Positions 41,039 to 51,624 of a stretch of 64,000 nt of DNA are shown here, piece after piece; positions within the stretch are counted from its first letter, which is position 1, and the number at the start of each line of letters is the position of its first letter. The DNA lies in assembly GCA_947359465.1 (NCBI GenBank), contig CANAIC010000159.1:1-64000 (forward strand). The letters are read 5' to 3'. The notes beneath the pieces were generated by a model that did no database searches, was not told the DNA's origin, and saw only the letters and a list, made by a program, of their open reading frames with translations. Position numbers and translations under genes: made by a program. This DNA is from Metellina segmentata. Taxonomy: Eukaryota; Arthropoda; Arachnida; Araneae; Tetragnathidae.

Positions 41039-41820
41039 GAAATTAAAGATTTAAAGGAAGTTGGTCGCGCGTCGAAATATTATACATGTAATTTACTTTT
41101 CCAACCACAACACCATTACTACTGTCCACACAATAAAGCATTACTACTATCACACATTAAAAAAAAAAAGGGCGGGGCACGACACAATTACTACTACGTA
41201 CATCCAAACGAGTTCAAATCAAAATTGAAGTTTTTCAGCATAATGTCTTCTTTTCACGATAAAGCATTACTACTTATTTGAAAAAAAAGGTCGAGTTCAA
41301 ATCATGTTTTCTTTTTACCACAAGACATTTCAGCCCCAATCAGTGACAAAGCAACAACTTTCGACCTATTTTCATGTCGAGATGAATAATCTTTTGACTC
41401 AAGCTTGCAGAAGTAATCGTTGGAAGAAATGCCATTATCTCCCTGCATTGTGCTTTGACAATCATATCTCGCCCAGGTCAGCTAATATATTAATACCGCT
41501 TGAGAGTAAATAATAAGTAAACATTGTGGTCATTTTTTTACTTCAGTCATGAATTTAAATGTCCAGTTTCACAAAACACTATAAGGAAATTTGATTCAAT
41601 TGGTTTTGCTCTTCATGTGCTTCTTGACAATTGCTCACCCCCCCCCCCCTTCTCGATACTATTATACACGCATTGCTCTTCGTGGGCAATGCTAGTTCTC
41701 TTTCGCGACTCCAACATTGAAAAACAAAAAAACAAAAAAAATAATCGGTCCAAAATATCGATTCGGTAAAAAAATCGAAAGGGTACCGGTGCTTATATAT
41801 TTTTTGGACCGACTGTGTTC
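41039..41820. other. Right palindrome edge with small ORFs
   Basis: Mirror of 1-781: 69-codon (41,304-41,513) and ~81-codon (41,524-41,769) open frames, four CATTACTAC-type motifs between 41,112 and 41,272. No recognised product. Confidence 0.4.
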
Positions 41821-42058
41821 ATGACACTAGATCGACTGCGAAATGGACCGAGTGTCTCGTTTCACACTCCTTGGCGTAGGGGCCATGGTAGCAGGAGGCG
41901 TGGAACGGACGCCCTTTTCGATAAGGAGCCGCCGACTTTCTGCGTCTACAACTGGAGATAAATATATGTGTGAAAAAAAAAAAAAAAAAACATATTATAA
42001 AAGGTGGTACAAGAAAGTGAATCACTTTCCTCAGCACCGACTGTTCTCTCCCATTATA

Positions 42059-42436
42059 ATGGAATACAAAGTCTCTACGAAATGGATATGGTATCGCAAC
42101 ACGTGGACTCCATTGGAAATGTGTTTCGAGACTCTGGATGACGACGAAAGAAAAGTCCACGTAATGAGACGGTGTGGTAAATCATTCCAATTCACCTTTG
42201 ATGAAATTGTTCGAAATATCTCTCTCGTCCCGAATCCTTTCACGAACGAATGGACTCGAGGGGATTATTTTCGGGTATGCGTCAACGATCTACGGTATTA
42301 CGTGGGTCAAATCTACGAGGACTTAGTCGAAATGAATAATGGATCCCGGTGTTTGATGGTCACGAACGATTGGACGACTTATATATTTTTGCAGCCTTTA
42401 TTACCTCCAGAGGTCGTACGTTACGGGAGACTGTGA
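42059..42436 (+). CDS. 125-aa protein of unknown function
   Basis: First gene outside the palindrome. The start MEYKVSTKW is chosen because a TATTATAAAAG box lies about 65 nt upstream and the longer frame includes an A18 tract. The KWIWYRNTWTPLE segment followed by alternating strands is faintly reminiscent of a WWE domain, but too weak to name. A TNDWTTYIFLQPLLP C-terminus slightly resembles the TTYIIVTIQP segment of the 340-aa protein. 41,821-42,058 and 42,437-42,563 contain no other gene. Confidence 0.65.
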   Translation: MEYKVSTKWIWYRNTWTPLEMCFETLDDDERKVHVMRRCGKSFQFTFDEIVRNISLVPNPFTNEWTRGDYFRVCVNDLRYYVGQIYEDLVEMNNGSRCLMVTNDWTTYIFLQPLLPPEVVRYGRL

Positions 42437-42563
42437 TGGTCACGAACGACTTAAATATCCTACTTAATTTACGGGAGACCGTTCCAAAAAATAATTAATT
42501 GGCATGTATAAAAACCCCCGGAACAGAGGTCCATCTTTCCCAGATCAAGAATCTCGTCTTCCA

Positions 42564-43070
42564 TGAGCGAATTCGAATGCAGCATTTGCCATCGAAGCCA
42601 ATTACTACAAGCTGCTTGATTGCAAACACGAGTTTCACGAAGAATGTATTTGGAAGTGGGTAGAAAAAAATCCCTCGTGTCCGTATTGCCGATCGTCCCT
42701 TCACGACCAAGACAAAAGTTTCTTTGGATGTAGAATCGCTTTTGGATTTGTTCGATGTTGCAAATATTTTATGGTCAGAGGATGATTCATCGGATGACTC
42801 GCCAGAAGAACTGCTCGACCTCAATCTTTCAGATCCAGATGATTTATCATCTCTCTAAGATTTTCGGGATACATTCTATTTTAAGGAAAATGTATCATCG
42901 AGGGAATACAATCTCGAAGATTTTCGTATTTTATGGTCAGAAGAAGTCCATTCAGATGATGTCTCATCGGAGGACTCGCCACATTCTATTTTAAGGAAAA
43001 TGTATCATCGAGCGAATACAATCTCGAAGATTTTCGGAATATATTGGAAGAAGAAAACTAACGACCTCTT
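42564..43070 (+). pseudogene. Broken copy of the tandem-RING gene
   Basis: Begins MSEFECSIC like the RING gene at 48,015, then a net 14-nt deletion shifts the frame; the second half of the RING (KHEFHEECIWKWVEKNPSCPYC) is legible in another frame, followed by an acidic DDSSDDS segment and two imperfect repeats of ACATTCTATTTTAAGGAAAA. No single frame covers it. Confidence 0.75.
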
Positions 43071-43369
43071 CTTTAATACAGAGAAAAAAAAACGACGAAC
43101 ACTAAAATAAAACAAAAATGGAAGTCCCGTTAGAAAACTGTGCAAAGATGCATTCCTTATAATAATAAAGGGTTGAGAAAACCATTTCCTCGTGGTGTGA
43201 CCGCGGCTTAGGACCTGGATGTACCCCTCTTTATACGAGCCGTTTTGGTAGTTCCCGCGGCGGGGTCTCCCGAAACCCACGTCGTGGATGCGCGTCCGAA
43301 ATACGTTCCCATCGAGGCTGTTGAGAGTAGAGCGAAACGACGCCCCTGACAATATATATATATAAAGGT

Positions 43370-43650
43370 ATTTACCAACTACTTTAAATTGGCTTGAAAA
43401 AAAGGTGGAACACACGGTTCAAATAGCGGGGAGTCTCTATGCCAATTAGATGCTCAGATTGGATCGGTTAGAGCTCCACTTAAATGTGTAATCTACCAAA
43501 AGAGTGACCGTTCCTCGATTTGGATAAGTGTACCATCCCAGAGTTGACATGATAAAAGTAGCGAGTGAAATTTATTTGAACGTGATGAATACATTGAAGA
43601 AGGTTTCTAATGTCAGTAAAATAATCCGGCATTCAAGACATGATCGAAAG
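43370..43650 (+). pseudogene. Broken 122-aa gene copy, duplication unit 1
   Basis: Retains the AAAGGTATTTACCAACTACTT leader, the start region and the AGTTGACATGATAAAAGTAG segment; interrupted by stops and a central deletion. Confidence 0.75.
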
Positions 43651-43708
43651 GAGTCGTATCCTGAATTCGATAATATATATAGTACTATTAAGAACTACAT
43701 AGAAAATA

Positions 43709-43995
<287 letters not shown>

Positions 43996-43999
43996 TTTT

Positions 44000-44446
44000 T
44001 TAGTGATCTATAAAACATGGTACTCTCTTTGCAATTCTTCTCCAGGTGAGGTACGCCTTTTGCACTGGACACAATTTGCTTTTACATTGTCTACATGGAT
44101 AGTGGAGTTTTTCCCAATGATCGATGCGGACGCTTTTGAAAAACTCGTCTAATCTGGGTGCTACTTTATTACAGGCATCTTGTCCTACAAATACCAATTC
44201 TGTTACTTGTAGACTCTTTAAAGCGTTTACGACTGAACCAATCCAGTCGCGTTCCGTATCGATTTTCACCACGAACCAGTTGGCATCGAGTACAACGACA
44301 CAGTTGACTTCATCGATAGCGAGTGCCGCGACTCCTGAATTCTTTCGTTGCAAGAGGATGACGGGTTCGTCTACAACAACTGTCATCTTTTGAAATTTTT
44401 CACAAGTAGCGTCCAGATCCAACATCTCTTTGACGACGGCAGACAT
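44000..44446 (-). CDS. 148-aa protein, copy 1
   Basis: Intact member of a family that includes the C-terminus of the 391-aa protein. Features: VALAIDEVNCVVVLDANWFVVKI (~40-63), DWIGSVVNALKSL (~67), LVFVGQD (~83) and YPCRQCKSKLC (~115), a possible zinc site. A CATATAAAAC box is about 40 nt upstream. Alternating hydrophobic strands and helices suggest a small alpha/beta domain; function unknown. Differs from copy 2 by Phe/Ile at residue 18. Confidence 0.75.
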   Translation of the reverse strand: MSAVVKEMLDLDATCEKFQKMTVVVDEPVILLQRKNSGVAALAIDEVNCVVVLDANWFVVKIDTERDWIGSVVNALKSLQVTELVFVGQDACNKVAPRLDEFFKSVRIDHWEKLHYPCRQCKSKLCPVQKAYLTWRRIAKRVPCFIDH

Positions 44447-45590
44447 CCTTGCGTAGAAATTTTCTATACTCTTGTTTTATATGTGTGTTACGAAAAACAA
44501 ATTTGTGGGCACCGAGTGCCACGAGCTGAACTCCTAAAATTTTTTTTCGTTGCAAGAGGTATCGTCTACAACAAAGATCATATATCTCTTTGATGACGCA
44601 TTCTTGTAGAGTAGAAATAAAAAAATCTATACTCTTGTTTTATATGTGTGTTACGAAAAACAAATTCGTTGGTGACGAAAGCTGAGCTCTTTCGTTGCAA
44701 GAGGGTACTACAAAGATTAAAACTCATCCCTCGTCCTCATCATCAAAGAGGATGACGGGTTCGTCTACAACAACTGTCATCTTTTGAAATTTTTCACAAG
44801 TAGCGTCCAGATCCAACATCTCTTTGACGACGGCAGACATCCTTGCGTAGAAATTTTCTATACTCTTGTTTTATATGTGTGTTACGAAAAACAAATTTGT
44901 GGGCACCGAGTGCCACGAGCTGAACTCCTAAAATTTTTTTTCGTTGCAAGAGGTATCGTCTACAACAAAGATCATATATCTCTTTGATGACGCATTCTTG
45001 TAGCGTAGAAATAAAAAAATCTATACTCTTGTTTTATATGTGTGTTACGAAAAACAAATTCGTTGGTGCCGAAAGCTGAGTTCTTTCGTTGCAAGAGGGT
45101 ACTACAAAGATTAAAACTCATCCCTCGTCCTCATCATCAAAGAGGATGAGGACGGGTTCGTCTACAACAACTGTCATCTTTTGAATTTTTTCACAAGTAG
45201 CGTCCAGATCCAACATCTCTTTGACGACGGCAGACATCCTTGCGTAGAAATTTTCTATACTCTTGTTTTATATGTGTGTTACGAAAAACAAATTTGTGGG
45301 CACCGAGTGCCACGAGCTGAACTCCTAAAATTTTTTTTCGTTGCAAGAGGTATCGTCTACAACAAAGATCATATATCTCTTTGATGACGCATTCTTGTAG
45401 CGTAGAAATAAAAAAATCTATACTCTTGTTTTATATGTGTGTTACGAAAAACAAATTCGTTGGTGCCGAAAGCTGAGCTCTTTCGTTGCAAGAGGGTACT
45501 ACAAAGATTAAAACTCATCCCTCGTCCTCATCATCAAAGAGGATGAGGACGATACTCGTGGAGAGTAGAAATAAAATTTGTTACGAAAAA
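44380..45590. repeat. Three ~397-bp tandem repeats carrying promoter and first codons of the 148-aa gene
   Basis: Each unit holds, on minus, the CATATAAAAC promoter and the first ~25-45 codons (MSAVVKEMLDLDATCEK). Only the first unit joins a complete gene. Between them is a second diverged promoter-like segment with AAACAAATTCGTTGG. No other gene in this stretch. Confidence 0.8.
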
Positions 45591-45624
45591 AAAATAAAGG
45601 ATTACTATTTAGTAAAGAACGAGT

Positions 45625-45759
45625 ATGGACGAGTTTGATTACTGTAGTAGCAAGCCAGCCAAACCAAAATACAAATATGTCGAAGTTTTACCTAGGAATA
45701 AAAGCAAACGAAAACAACAAGTCCCGTTAGAAAACTGTGCAAAGATGCATTCCTTATAA
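45625..45759 (+). pseudogene. Truncated CtIP-like gene (44 codons)
   Basis: The first 32 codons equal the gene at 47,659; it then runs into the next duplication unit and stops, losing the CxxC, RHR and TP-FWE motifs. Confidence 0.85.
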
Positions 45760-45959
45760 TAATAAAGGGTTGAGAAAACCATTTTCTCGTGGTGTGACCG
45801 CGGCCTAGGACCTGGATGTACCCCCCTTTATACGAGCCGTTTTGGTAGTTCCCGCGGCGGGGTCTCACGAAACCCACGTCGTGGATGCGCGTCCGAAATA
45901 CGTTCCCATCGAGGCTGTTGAGAGTAGAGCGAAACGACGCCCCTGACAATATATATATA

Positions 45960-46230
45960 TAAAGGTATTTACCAACTACTTTAAATTCGCTTGAAAAAAA
46001 GGTGGAGCACACGGTTCAAATAGCGGGGAGTCTCTACGCCAATTATAGATGCCCAGATTGGATCGGTTAGAGCTCCACTTAAATGTGTAATCGACCAAAA
46101 GAGTGACAATGTAAGGTTCCTTTTGGATAAGTGTACCATCCCAGAGTGGACATGATAAAAGTAGCGAGTGAAATTTATTTGAACGTGATGAATACATTGA
46201 AGAAGGTTTCTAATGTCAGTAAAATAATCC
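45960..46230 (+). pseudogene. Broken 122-aa gene copy, duplication unit 2
   Basis: As 43,370-43,650, with further small indels. Confidence 0.75.
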
Positions 46231-46318
46231 GGCATTCAAGACATGATCGAAAGGAGTCGAATCCTGAATTCGATAATATATATATAGTACTATTAAGAAC
46301 TACATAGAAAATACAAGA

Positions 46319-46675
<357 letters not shown>

Positions 46676-46684
46676 TAGTTTTTT

Positions 46685-47131
46685 TTAGTGATCTATAAAA
46701 CATGGTACTCTCTTTGCAATTCTTCTCCAGGTGAGGTACGCCTTTTGCACTGGACACAATTTGCTTTTACATTGTCTACATGGATAGTGGAGTTTTTCCC
46801 AATGATCGATGCGGACGCTTTTGAAAAACTCGTCTAATCTGGGTGCTACTTTATTACAGGCATCTTGTCCTACAAATACCAATTCTGTTACTTGTAGACT
46901 CTTTAAAGCGTTTACGACTGAACCAATCCAGTCGCGTTCCGTATCGATTTTCACCACGAACCAGTTGGCATCGAGTACAACGACACAGTTGACTTCATCG
47001 ATAGCGAGTGCCGCGACTCCTGAATTCTTTCGTTGCAAGAGGATGACGGGTTCGTCTACAACAACTGTCATCTTTTGAATTTTTTCACAAGTAGCGTCCA
47101 GATCCAACATCTCTTTGACGACGGCAGACAT
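46685..47131 (-). CDS. 148-aa protein, copy 2
   Basis: Differs from copy 1 by one residue. 47,132-47,658 holds one and a half ~397-bp repeats including a partial promoter; no other gene. Confidence 0.75.
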   Translation of the reverse strand: MSAVVKEMLDLDATCEKIQKMTVVVDEPVILLQRKNSGVAALAIDEVNCVVVLDANWFVVKIDTERDWIGSVVNALKSLQVTELVFVGQDACNKVAPRLDEFFKSVRIDHWEKLHYPCRQCKSKLCPVQKAYLTWRRIAKRVPCFIDH

Positions 47132-47658
47132 CCTTGCGTAGAAATTTTCTATACTCTTGTTTTATATGTGGGCACCGAGTGCCACGAGCTGAACTCCTAA
47201 AATTTTTTTTCGTTGCAAGAGGTATCGTCTACAACAAAGATCATATATCTCTTTGATGAGGTTTCTTGTAGCGTAGAAATAAAAAAATCTATACTCTTGT
47301 TTTATATGTGTGTTACGAAAAACAAATTTGTGGGCACCGAGTGCCACGAGCTGAACTCCTAAAATTTTTTTTCGTTGCAAGAGGTATCGTCTACAACAAA
47401 GATCATATATCTCTTTGATGACGCATTCTTGTAGCGTAGAAATAAAAAAATCTATACTCTTGTTTTATATGTGTGTTACGAAAAACAAATTCGTTGGTGC
47501 CGAAAGCTGAGCTCTTTCGTTGCAAGAGGGTACTACAAAGATTAAAACTCATCCCTCGTCCTCATCATCAAAGAGGATGAGGACGATACTCGTGGAGAGT
47601 AGAAATAAAATTTGTTACGAAAAAAAAATAAAGGATTACTATTTAGTAAAGAACGAGT

Positions 47659-48003
47659 ATGGACGAGTTTGATTACTGTAGTAGCAAGCCAGCCAAACCA
47701 AAATACAAATATGTCGAAGTTTTACCTAGGAATAAAAGCAAACGAAAACAACTGCAAGCTCACACATGTTCCGAATGTAAAAATTATTATGGTGAAAAGG
47801 GTACTCATATACAAAAGTCTTCGAGACATAGAGGAAATCCAAGACCTCTTACACCTGAACACTTTTGGGAGCTCGAATTTCCAGATACTCCCGAATGCAT
47901 TGAACGAGGATATATGGACGCTGAACCCCAAATTCACGTACTGAAACCTTTATCGAAAAATAAGTATACTCGAAAACGTATTGAAGTGACTTTGCAAAAG
48001 TAA
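47659..48003 (+). CDS. CtIP/Sae2/Ctp1 C-terminal-domain protein (114 aa)
   Basis: The protein is essentially only the conserved C-terminal domain of CtIP (RBBP8)/Sae2/Ctp1 (Pfam SAE2 family): KYVEV..NKSKRKQL, then HTCSEC (C37, C40), SRHR (55-58), TPEHFWELEFP (65-75) and CIERGY (80-85). Cellular CtIP stimulates the MRE11 nuclease to cut blocked or hairpin DNA ends after CDK phosphorylation of a Thr in this TP-FWE segment (Thr847 in human CtIP); the equivalent T65-P66 is kept. The TQ (ATR) site seen in human CtIP is TP here. The tetramerising N-terminus is missing. Family assignment is secure from motif order; a role in viral DNA processing, or in interfering with the host factor, is inference. 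An adjacent RING gene follows by 11 nt. Confidence 0.88.
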   Translation: MDEFDYCSSKPAKPKYKYVEVLPRNKSKRKQLQAHTCSECKNYYGEKGTHIQKSSRHRGNPRPLTPEHFWELEFPDTPECIERGYMDAEPQIHVLKPLSKNKYTRKRIEVTLQK

Positions 48004-48014
48004 CTTTGCAGAAC

Positions 48015-48197
48015 ATGAGCGAGTGTAGCGTTTGCTTAACTACCATCGAAGATGATTCCAATTACTACAAGCTGTTTGATTGTAAACACGAGTTTCACGA
48101 AGAATGTATTTCGAAGTGGGTAGAAAAAAATCTCACTTGTCCGTATTGCCGATCATCCCTTCACGACCAGGACAAAAGGTTTTTTTGGATGTGTTGA
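48015..48197 (+). CDS. RING-H2 protein (60 aa), possibly first part of a tandem-RING gene
   Basis: Complete RING-H2: C4, C7, C23, H25, H28, C31, C42, C45. The frame ends soon after at a TGA that follows a run of seven T. Downstream the next frame (48,211-48,603) is open backwards through this stop region, so the two may once have been one gene, split by a homopolymer indel. The start follows the CtIP-like stop by 11 nt. Confidence 0.7.
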   Translation: MSECSVCLTTIEDDSNYYKLFDCKHEFHEECISKWVEKNLTCPYCRSSLHDQDKRFFWMC

Positions 48198-48210
48198 TGT
48201 AGAATCGCTT

Positions 48211-48603
48211 TTGGATTTGTTCGATGAAACATCCGATGATTTGTGGATTCAACTTTCGAATCGTTTGACTGAATTGTACCTCGATGATTCATCAACATCT
48301 GGATATGCTAGGTGTGAATTGCCCCTCGATCAGTCAGACGATTCATCAACATCTGGATCTGTTAGTTGTGAATTGCACCTCGATCATTCAGACGATTCAT
48401 CAACATCTGGATCTGCTAGGTGTAGACTTTGCGATTGCAATATTTCTTCTTCTTGGTATAGTTATACATTAAGAGATTGCCAACATGCTTTTCACAAATT
48501 GTGCATTCTAGATATGTTACGGGATGAATTTGCCACCACTTGTCCAATCTGTGAAACTTCCTTCACCGAGTACGACAAAAAAATATTTCGAATATTCAAG
48601 TAG
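48211..48603 (+). CDS. Acidic repeat plus C-terminal RING (130 aa), second part of a tandem-RING gene
   Basis: Starts MDLFDETSDD if independent. Three 18-residue repeats (DDSSTSGxxxCELxLDxS) lead into a RING: CRLC, C.HAFH..C, CPIC. The broken copy at 42,564 has the same order, RING then acidic stretch. An E3 ligase role is probable from the RING; whether the two parts are translated together is open. Confidence 0.65.
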   Translation: MDLFDETSDDLWIQLSNRLTELYLDDSSTSGYARCELPLDQSDDSSTSGSVSCELHLDHSDDSSTSGSARCRLCDCNISSSWYSYTLRDCQHAFHKLCILDMLRDEFATTCPICETSFTEYDKKIFRIFK

Positions 48604-48684
48604 AAGTGACTCTTTGAGTTTTCTATTTTTGTTTCGAAAACTCCAGGATTCTATTTTGGAATTTCGAGGTAGTTCAAGGATACG

Positions 48685-50001
48685 ATGATGGACCATTATT
48701 ATCTCTACGATTCAGTTGTGAATGTAGTCTACACACTGGGTTCGAATGGCGTACAGAATATTTCAGAGTCAATTGATGCAACTATCGTGTATGCAAAAGA
48801 CGGAAATGGTAATCCATATTACCCTTTAAATTCGAATGGAGACCAATATTATCAAGTTCGCGACGACAAACCGATATTTATAGTAGATCGTTTGGGCCAA
48901 CCCGTTTACGCTCATAAGAGTGATGGTAGTGAATTTTACCCTCGGAACAAGGATAACACAGAAGATATATGCGCTTATTTTAATCAAAAGCGATTTTATG
49001 CAAGTAAAAATGGGTGCATGTTCTATCCCGAAACGACCCTTGGAGTCATGTCGGAAGCGGATTATATTTGGAACCATGACGACGGCATTATTCTCTATCC
49101 TACCAATAGACTCGGAAAACCAATCTATCCCATACGGGATCCTTCGGGCGACGAATATTATTTGACCGATGGACCGAATATTTTCATTGGTTTGGATACG
49201 GATGGTAACGAATGTTACTCTCGTAAAGCCAACGGAGACGAATTTTATCCAAGAGAAGGTCTAGTTGCTCATGATAAGCACGGGGTACCCAAATACGCTT
49301 ACGACCGAAACGGTTTAGTCATCTTTCCAAAGAATGATGGTGAGGAGTATTATTTAGTCGATCCGCAAAATACATCTGATATTTACATGTCCAACAACAA
49401 ACTACTAGATCGATACGTTCGCGACAAAGATTTCAACGAAAAATATCCTCGTAAGAAGGTTAGTTATAGAAGGAACCAACCTATTTATAGAGATGTGTTA
49501 TTAAACTTCAAGTATGCTAAATTGAAAGATCAATCGGCCATATATCCGCTCGATGAGAACGATAACGAGTTTACCCTCGCTATGAATCCCGATACTGATT
49601 TGGAGGAAGACATTTTCCCAATGGGTTATCCCGTGACCAATAACGGTTTTGTGATTATCCCTCGAGTCAATGGTAAACCGTACATAGGTATGAATCTACA
49701 ACCAGACATCGGAGAAGGAAACATTACTGGCCAATTGATTCGGGATGTGACATCGGAGGATGGTTTCGATTACTTAACGAATGTAATATCGACGCGCCCA
49801 CCTCGTGGAACCAACCGACTTTCACTGAGACGTCCATCCATAGTGAATCCACCTAGTGAAGCAAATCCTTCCAGCGCTCCTGAAATTACCAGGAATAGTG
49901 GAAACGCGTTCACGTTTTGGTGGACGTTTCTAGCGATATTTGTTGGAGTGATAATATTTGCTACCGAACTCAATATGCAAAGTTCTTACAAACGGAGGTA
50001 A
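48685..50001 (+). CDS. 438-aa tail-anchored protein with Tyr-rich tandem repeats
   Basis: Residues ~30-320 are built of about 12-16 short repeats of the pattern 'xYAxDxxGxPxYPxxxxGDEYY' (for example YAKDGNGNPYYPLNSNGDQYY is one unit pair), likely an all-beta repeat fold. A Pro/Ser-rich linker precedes one membrane segment at ~408-430 (FWWTFLAIFVGVIIFATEL) and a short basic tail. There is no signal peptide, so it would be a C-tail-anchored membrane or virion-envelope protein. A run of 18 A starts inside the stop codon, so the message carries a templated A tract immediately after the ORF. Family not identified. Confidence 0.82.
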   Translation: MMDHYYLYDSVVNVVYTLGSNGVQNISESIDATIVYAKDGNGNPYYPLNSNGDQYYQVRDDKPIFIVDRLGQPVYAHKSDGSEFYPRNKDNTEDICAYFNQKRFYASKNGCMFYPETTLGVMSEADYIWNHDDGIILYPTNRLGKPIYPIRDPSGDEYYLTDGPNIFIGLDTDGNECYSRKANGDEFYPREGLVAHDKHGVPKYAYDRNGLVIFPKNDGEEYYLVDPQNTSDIYMSNNKLLDRYVRDKDFNEKYPRKKVSYRRNQPIYRDVLLNFKYAKLKDQSAIYPLDENDNEFTLAMNPDTDLEEDIFPMGYPVTNNGFVIIPRVNGKPYIGMNLQPDIGEGNITGQLIRDVTSEDGFDYLTNVISTRPPRGTNRLSLRRPSIVNPPSEANPSSAPEITRNSGNAFTFWWTFLAIFVGVIIFATELNMQSSYKRR

Positions 50002-50329
50002 AAAAAAAAAAAAAAAAGTGATATACTATTTATACCACTTCACATGGTTCTTCCAAGAGGATTTTTATCTCAAAAGAGATAACTTGTTTTCGAGAACCTA
50101 CAATATGGCGATGGTTGGGCAAAGAGAGAAAATTGGAAAAATGCCCTATGTTGGAAACATTTCAATCAAAAGACATTTTCACACCGGAACTTACAAACGC
50201 GAAATTGGCTCGACTCCCCAATCCTGTAGTAACACCTGAAAGCTCATGGATGAAACATCTCACTTAATAATGCACTTTTATGTTAAATTGTGTTTCAACC
50301 ATCCAATGTGCCGAGGTCATTGCCCTATT
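50002..50329. other. Intergenic stretch with possible small coding remnant
   Basis: After the A18 run is a TATTTATA box (~50,030) and a 44-codon frame from 50,105; a second frame reads ETFQSKDIFTPELTNAKLARLP, which looks like decayed coding sequence. Nothing certain. Confidence 0.3.
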
Positions 50330-51193
50330 TTACATCATGGCATCCGTGGTGTCGTATGAGGAGCACTCAAACTTGTTCTCGATGATACTTTGACAAATAG
50401 GGCACCTAATCATCAGCGTAGCACATTGGTCGCAGGCAATGAAATGACGACATGGGACAAATATAATTCCTAGTTCCCTGACAAAACAAATTTTGCATGC
50501 ATGCTCATCTTTAAGTGGTAGTCGTACACGTTTTTGAAGGATTTTCGTTTCCGGTACAGGAAATTCTAAAGTTTGTACGTTTAGGTACAAACCGTTCTTG
50601 GAAATCAATCCATATCTCTTTAAAACTTGTAAGTATTTGCAGTTTTTATGAAATTTCTCATGTTCTTCCATTGGATCGTCGACATCCTTCCAGTTTCCAA
50701 GAGATTCTTCACAGTAAAAACACGTTACCACATCCCTGAGACCCGTATAATATAATCCACAAACCGCCAAACTATAAGGTTCAGGTTTCATCCTAGGCCA
50801 ATTTTTATAGGTATTAAAACGAGTTTGTAGGTTCCCCATTCTCGGTCGTTTCGGTCTATAGCCGTCTATTTCAAAAAAATCCATCGCTTCGACGTGTTTA
50901 AATTTTCCAGCTTTAGCGATTGGAATGTTTCCAACATCATCAAAACTAAGAAAAGGGCATCTTGAAGTTCTTTTCCAATGTTCCCTTTTTGGGGTTTGTC
51001 CAACAATCCAATCCTTTAGGATGAGGTGACAAAAAGCGCATTGAACCGCATCACTGTATTGTAGGTAAAAGAACCCAGTCTTTGCTAATTTCGTCGGCTC
51101 GATGAAGCTTACTGGCCACTTGTCAGAAAAAGAATTCAACCTGTTACGTTCATGACGCATGGATTCAAAGTTCTTCTCAACAATCTCGGACAT
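50330..51193 (-). CDS. iap: Inhibitor of apoptosis protein, two BIR domains plus RING (287 aa)
   Basis: BIR1 zinc ligands C52, C55, H72, C79; BIR2 C158, C161, H178, C185 (both C-x2-C-x16-H-x6-C); C-terminal RING C233, C236, C248, H250, C254, C257, C264, C267. This is the architecture and length of baculovirus-type IAPs, which block cell death by binding caspases or IAP antagonists and ubiquitinating them. The ORF is intact and starts at MSEIVEKNFE. Broken relatives lie at 59,010-60,243. Cytoplasmic E3 ligase by family. Confidence 0.95.
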   Translation of the reverse strand: MSEIVEKNFESMRHERNRLNSFSDKWPVSFIEPTKLAKTGFFYLQYSDAVQCAFCHLILKDWIVGQTPKREHWKRTSRCPFLSFDDVGNIPIAKAGKFKHVEAMDFFEIDGYRPKRPRMGNLQTRFNTYKNWPRMKPEPYSLAVCGLYYTGLRDVVTCFYCEESLGNWKDVDDPMEEHEKFHKNCKYLQVLKRYGLISKNGLYLNVQTLEFPVPETKILQKRVRLPLKDEHACKICFVRELGIIFVPCRHFIACDQCATLMIRCPICQSIIENKFECSSYDTTDAMM

Positions 51194-51239
51194 TATATTT
51201 TTTTTTTCAGGTTAATTACCCGCACGGGTTCTTGAACGG

Positions 51240-51590
51240 TTATCAAATCCTTTTTTTTCTTTTAAAGTCAGATTTAAATTCGTTGAGTCCAATTCGAAAG
51301 CCACTATTTTTTTGTATCCGGCCAATAGTCGCTAAAGGCAATGGACGTGCCGATGCTTTTCAACCGCTCCACATAAAGGTTTCGAATCTGATGATCGTTT
51401 TCCGACTTCTTGCCACTGTCAAACAGAGTCGCGTCACACCATCCGTATCGGGGTCCTTCTCGCGTCTTCGTAGGTGTGCTTACTTGGAAGTTGAGGTCAG
51501 GATCGCATTGAAAGTGTTTTCTGATGGACGTCCGTCATGGCAAGTAACAGCCCAAGTTGGATTTTTCAGTTACTAAAATTCTTATCGCCA
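51240..51590 (-). pseudogene. Possible decayed coding fragment
   Basis: On the minus strand one frame reads CDATLFDSGKKSEN...NLYVERLKSIGTSIAFSD with a stop soon after; it has the composition of real protein but no start and no recognised family. The overlapping plus-strand ORF is considered a shadow. Confidence 0.3.
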
Positions 51591-51624
51591 AGAGTTTTAA
51601 TCACTTTAATAAAGAGGGTAAAAA

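Noticed and set aside
42059..42436. WWE domain in the 125-aa protein
   Set aside because: Two Trp and a W-x-P-L pattern fit loosely, but the later conserved segment is not convincing; left unassigned.
51232..51576. 114-codon plus-strand ORF downstream of the IAP start
   Set aside because: The opposite strand looks more protein-like (decayed fragment), and no promoter is seen on plus.
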